From Corallium rubrum (lineage: Eukaryota; Cnidaria; Anthozoa; Scleralcyonacea; Coralliidae): a stretch of 64,000 nucleotides of DNA. Position numbers and translations under genes: made by a program. Positions 60,491-64,000 of this stretch are shown here, in pieces. Under the pieces are notes generated by a model. That model searched no databases. It saw nothing but the letters and a program-made list of their open reading frames with translations, and had not been told where the DNA came from. Numbering within the stretch: position 1 is the stretch's first letter; every line of letters begins with the position of its first letter. The stretch is from NCBI GenBank assembly GCA_964035015.1, contig CAXIUP010000090.1, forward strand, positions 239,501 through 303,500. The letters run 5' to 3'.

Positions 60491-62989
60491 ACAATCATTG
60501 ACAAAATGAGTTGGAACATGTGCACCAAAGTAAGACATTTCACAATGTTTTTATATCCCCCCATCCCCCCTATTCAATGTTGGCTTCCTATCAACGGAAA
60601 TGTGATGAGAACCTATAGAGAACAAATCACGAATGTTTTGTGGTGATACAACATTGTTTAGGGGGAGGGGGGTCGAGGAATGTAGGCGGAGTGATGCAAA
60701 ACATGTTAATGTTGCTTTTGTTACAACAATTTTGTCAATGATTGTCTGAAAATGATGGTATCTTTGTATTAACGTTTAACATTAAAAATTTAACTAAATG
60801 TATGCGATAATGTTAAGAAACTGCTCTTACAAATAAAGTGCTAGCATTCCTTCTCTAAAATGATCAAAATTGATTATATGGGATATATTAAATGACGTCA
60901 CAACGAGTTCTTTCAAAAATGGTGTCAAAGGACGACTTACGGCCTTGCAATGCGCACACGCACTTGTGTTGGCTCAGCAAGGGGGATAGATACTCTCTTG
61001 CAAAGATTGCCTACAAGACGAAAATGTCGAGAGCAAGTGTTTTGCGACTTCTACATGCAGAAGAACTTGAAAGGGAAAAAAAGGAAAGAAAGCAGCCGGG
61101 GGAAAAGTTGGCAGACCTCAGGTTATGACAGCGCGTGATAAATGGAAACTTAAAAGAGCTATTGCGAAAATCCGCCAATTTCAAAAAAACGCGTAGAAAG
61201 GGGATCCTTACTGCAAAAGATCTAAAGCAACGACGTACATTTGCAAGGGCAATGTGTGCAAAAAATGCCGATTATTGGACGAAAGACGTGGCATTTTATT
61301 TGGACAGAGTATCCTTCATCTACAAAGGAAACCCGATGAGTGATGCGGTGAAACCAAAGAACAGAGTTTGGCGAAAAAGAAGCGAGGGTCTCGTTGTAAC
61401 AACGAAAGGAAGTAAAGATCTGGCCGGAGGCAACGATTGCATCTCATTGTCGCCATATCATATGGGAAAGGAGTAATTTTAGCCGAGCCATACGAAAAGA
61501 TGAAGGGAAAATTTTTCGCGCAATTTATAACACGACATTTTCCAAATTTGTTCGAAATAGCTGGAAAAGGTGAAACAGACGAGAAAATATTTGTGATGGA
61601 CAACGACCCTTCACAAACGCCTTCAAAAGCAAGAACATGTTTGGCAGACCTCGGCATTAGCGTGCAAGCCATTCCACCAAGATCGCCAGACCTTAACCCG
61701 ATTGAGAATATATTCCATGTCGTTAGAAAGCGCATTGAAGCCCAAGTGAGAAAGAATAACATCACACATCAGACATGGGATGAGTTCTGCAGTGCAGTTA
61801 AATACAATATTTGGTCAACGTCTAAAGAGTACATCGATAAGACAATATCCAGTATGCCTAAAAGACTAAAGCATATTGTGAAAACTAAGGGTCGACGAAC
61901 AAAATACTGAAGTCACTTACTAATTAAACCGTATCAATATTATCAACACATGTTGTGCAAAACAGCAATTCAATGTTATACATGGTCATAATAATTTGTA
62001 TTTAATGTAAACTACAATTTAAGAATTAGTGATAACAAATAACCCGAATTTCAAAGACTGTATGTGAGTTTGAAGGAATAAACTAATTGTTTTGAAGTTG
62101 CCATACAACTCAGCCGTGTTTAATAACGATGGTGTCGTATATCATATCCAGTTACCCGTCACTTTATATCAGTGTTTTTGATGGTAACAAATACATTTTA
62201 TTAAAAATTTACGGTTAAACAAGCTTTGTTAAATCGAATTATATCATATTAATTCACTTTACCATGGCAAAATCATAATTTTTCATACACTTTACCACAC
62301 TTTACCACACTTTACCACAAACAGTGTATAATAATAGGATACTTAATTTAATTTATAAACTCCGCTGTGGTAAAGTGTGGTAAAGTGTATGAAAAATAAT
62401 CGTATACCTATGGTAAAGTGTACTCATATGAAACGCTACATCATAAGGATTAACATGATGGTTTTGCATTAACACAAAATAGAAAATATAGGAAGTTATA
62501 GCACAGTATCTAATATAAGTCGTGCGAAACATGAACCACAGGGGTGCACTTCCTACGAAGACAAAGTGGGTGTCACAATGGCAGTGTATATGAGAAAAGG
62601 TGTTATAGTGTACGCCATGACACTTTGGAGATAATTTTTAAGGGAATACTGCGACCTCATTCTGACCATGAATAATAAAAGTAAAGGAGGGCATGGCGTA
62701 AGCCATTTCTCGCAATTTGCATTATGTAAAATACAAGGTAATAGACAAAAATATAGTTACCAAGTGCCGTTACGTAAACGCGTGTTCGCAACTTGCCAAG
62801 TTATGATTTCTGAATTATGACAAAAATCAATTGAAATGCATAATTTGTATAATATATTATAAAATATACTTTATTAAAACAATTAGGTGCTTCATTTTCA
62901 CGTATTCTAAGTAATATTTGATGAAATTATTTAGTTAAAATTTGTTTTTCTCTTGAAAATAATCGTAAAATTTTGCATTAAAAACTCAG
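60491..62989 (+). mobile_element. Tc1-type tandem unit 4 (2499 bp)
   Basis: MITE-like block 60491-60745 (255 bp; shorter G run). The right hairpin arm near 62365-62390 has two 10-bp words. Confidence 0.9.
60892..61910 (+). pseudogene. Tc1 transposase, unit 4
   Basis: Five-G version and GAACTTGAAAGGG, matching unit 2; same shared frameshifts. Confidence 0.92.
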
Positions 62990-64000
62990 ACTGTCTGAAA
63001 ATGATGGTATCTTTGTATTAACGTTTAACATTAAAAATTTAACTAAATGTATGCGATAATGTTAAGAAACTGCTCTTACAAATAAAGTGCTAGCATTCCT
63101 TCTCTAAAATGATCAAAATTGATTATATGGGATATATTAAATGACGTCACAACGAGTTCTTTCAAAAATGGTGTCAAAGGACGACTTACGGCCTTGCAAT
63201 GCGCACACGCACTTGTGTTGGCTCAGCAAGGGGGATAGATACTCTCTTGCAAAGATTGCCTACAAGACGAAAATGTCGAGAGCAAGTGTTTTGCGACTTC
63301 TACATGCAGAAGAAATTGAAAGGGAAAAAAAGGAAAGAAAGCAGCCGGGGGGAAAAGTTGGCAGACCTCAGGTTATGACAGCGCGTGATAAATGGAAACT
63401 TAAAAGAGCTATTGCGAAAATCCGCCAATTTCAAAAAAACGCGTAGAAAGGGGATCCTTACTGCAAAAGATCTAAAGCAACGACGTACATTTGCAAGGGC
63501 AATGTGTGCAAAAAATGCCGATTATTGGACGAAAGACGTGGCATTTTATTTGGACAGAGTATCCTTCATCTACAAAGGAAACCCGATGAGTGATGCGGTG
63601 AAACCAAAGAACAGAGTTTGGCGAAAAAGAAGCGAGGGTCTCGTTGTAACAACGAAAGGAAGTAAAGATCTGGCCGGAGGCAACGATTGCATCTCATTGT
63701 CGCCATATCATATGGGAAAGGAGTAATTTTAGCCGAGCCATACGAAAAGATGAAGGGAAAATTTTTCGCGCAATTTATAACACGACATTTTCCAAATTTG
63801 TTCGAAATAGCTGGAAAAGGTGAAACAGACGAGAAAATATTTGTGATGGACAACGACCCTTCACAAACGCCTTCAAAAGCAAGAACATGTTTGGCAGACC
63901 TCGGCATTAGCGTGCAAGCCATTCCACCAAGATCGCCAGACCTTAACCCGATTGAGAATATATTCCATGTCGTTAGAAAGCGCATTGAAGCCCAAGTGAG
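62990..64000 (+). mobile_element. Tc1-type tandem unit 5, cut by window end, MITE-less
   Basis: Junction reads CTCAGACTGTCTGAAAATG (about 62985-63003), again without the block but with T where unit 3 has A. Confidence 0.9.
63141..64000 (+). pseudogene. Tc1 transposase, unit 5, truncated by window
   Basis: Six-G version like unit 1, so frame 1 runs to 63446. The same two shifts follow, and the window ends after NPIENIFH, within the C-terminal part. Confidence 0.9.

Overview
The window looks like repeat-rich nuclear DNA from an invertebrate animal. It contains spliced genes with GT-AG introns, Ty3/gypsy and BEL/Pao retroelements, hAT and Tc1-type DNA transposons, many TA-flanked or fold-back MITEs, (TA)n tracts and a long satellite. 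The mix resembles cnidarian genomes, anthozoans in particular, but nothing here fixes the species. I found no rRNA, tRNA, CRISPR or prokaryotic-style operon.

Layout. (1) About 26-27433 is one satellite array. Its 600-bp monomer is made of three related subrepeats (about 168, 215 and 217 bp) that share a ~119-bp core. The array changes orientation once near 1680, and it carries several higher-order repeats (1.2, 1.8, 2.2 and 3.6 kb). (2) 27434-31130 holds a 12-bp minisatellite at the array edge, a broken hAT/ZBED-like transposase on the minus strand, and a nested inverted repeat. (3) 31131-37422 is a broken BEL/Pao integrase region split by a structurally complete Ty3/gypsy element (32449-37181; LTRs of 214/215 bp, TSD CTTTC, minus strand). 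(4) 37423-38008 is a 69-bp minisatellite in ACGTTGT-rich sequence. (5) 39316-50366, minus strand, holds two neighbouring genes: an intact 654-aa tnp2/CACTA-like transposase-domain protein (46048-48012) and a multi-exon DUF4806-domain gene (39.3-45.9 kb). Its exon borders and phases can be read directly, apart from one internal exon and the last one. Both start codons lie on or 4 nt from a 3' splice site, so one upstream leader exon could feed either frame. Two MITEs sit in introns of the DUF4806 gene. (6) 51.2-52.5 kb is a cluster of palindromes, (TA)n tracts and a 59-bp minisatellite. (7) 53219 to the window end is a head-to-tail array of ~2.25-2.5-kb units, each with the same frameshifted Tc1-type (DD34E) transposase. 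A 257-bp MITE-like block is present in units 1, 2 and 4 and missing from units 3 and 5.

How it fits together. Only the tnp2-like/DUF4806 pair looks like potentially working protein-coding sequence. It may be a host locus or the two-gene body of a large DNA transposon; I could not find convincing terminal repeats. Everything else is satellite or transposon DNA at various stages of decay, nested and tandemly amplified.
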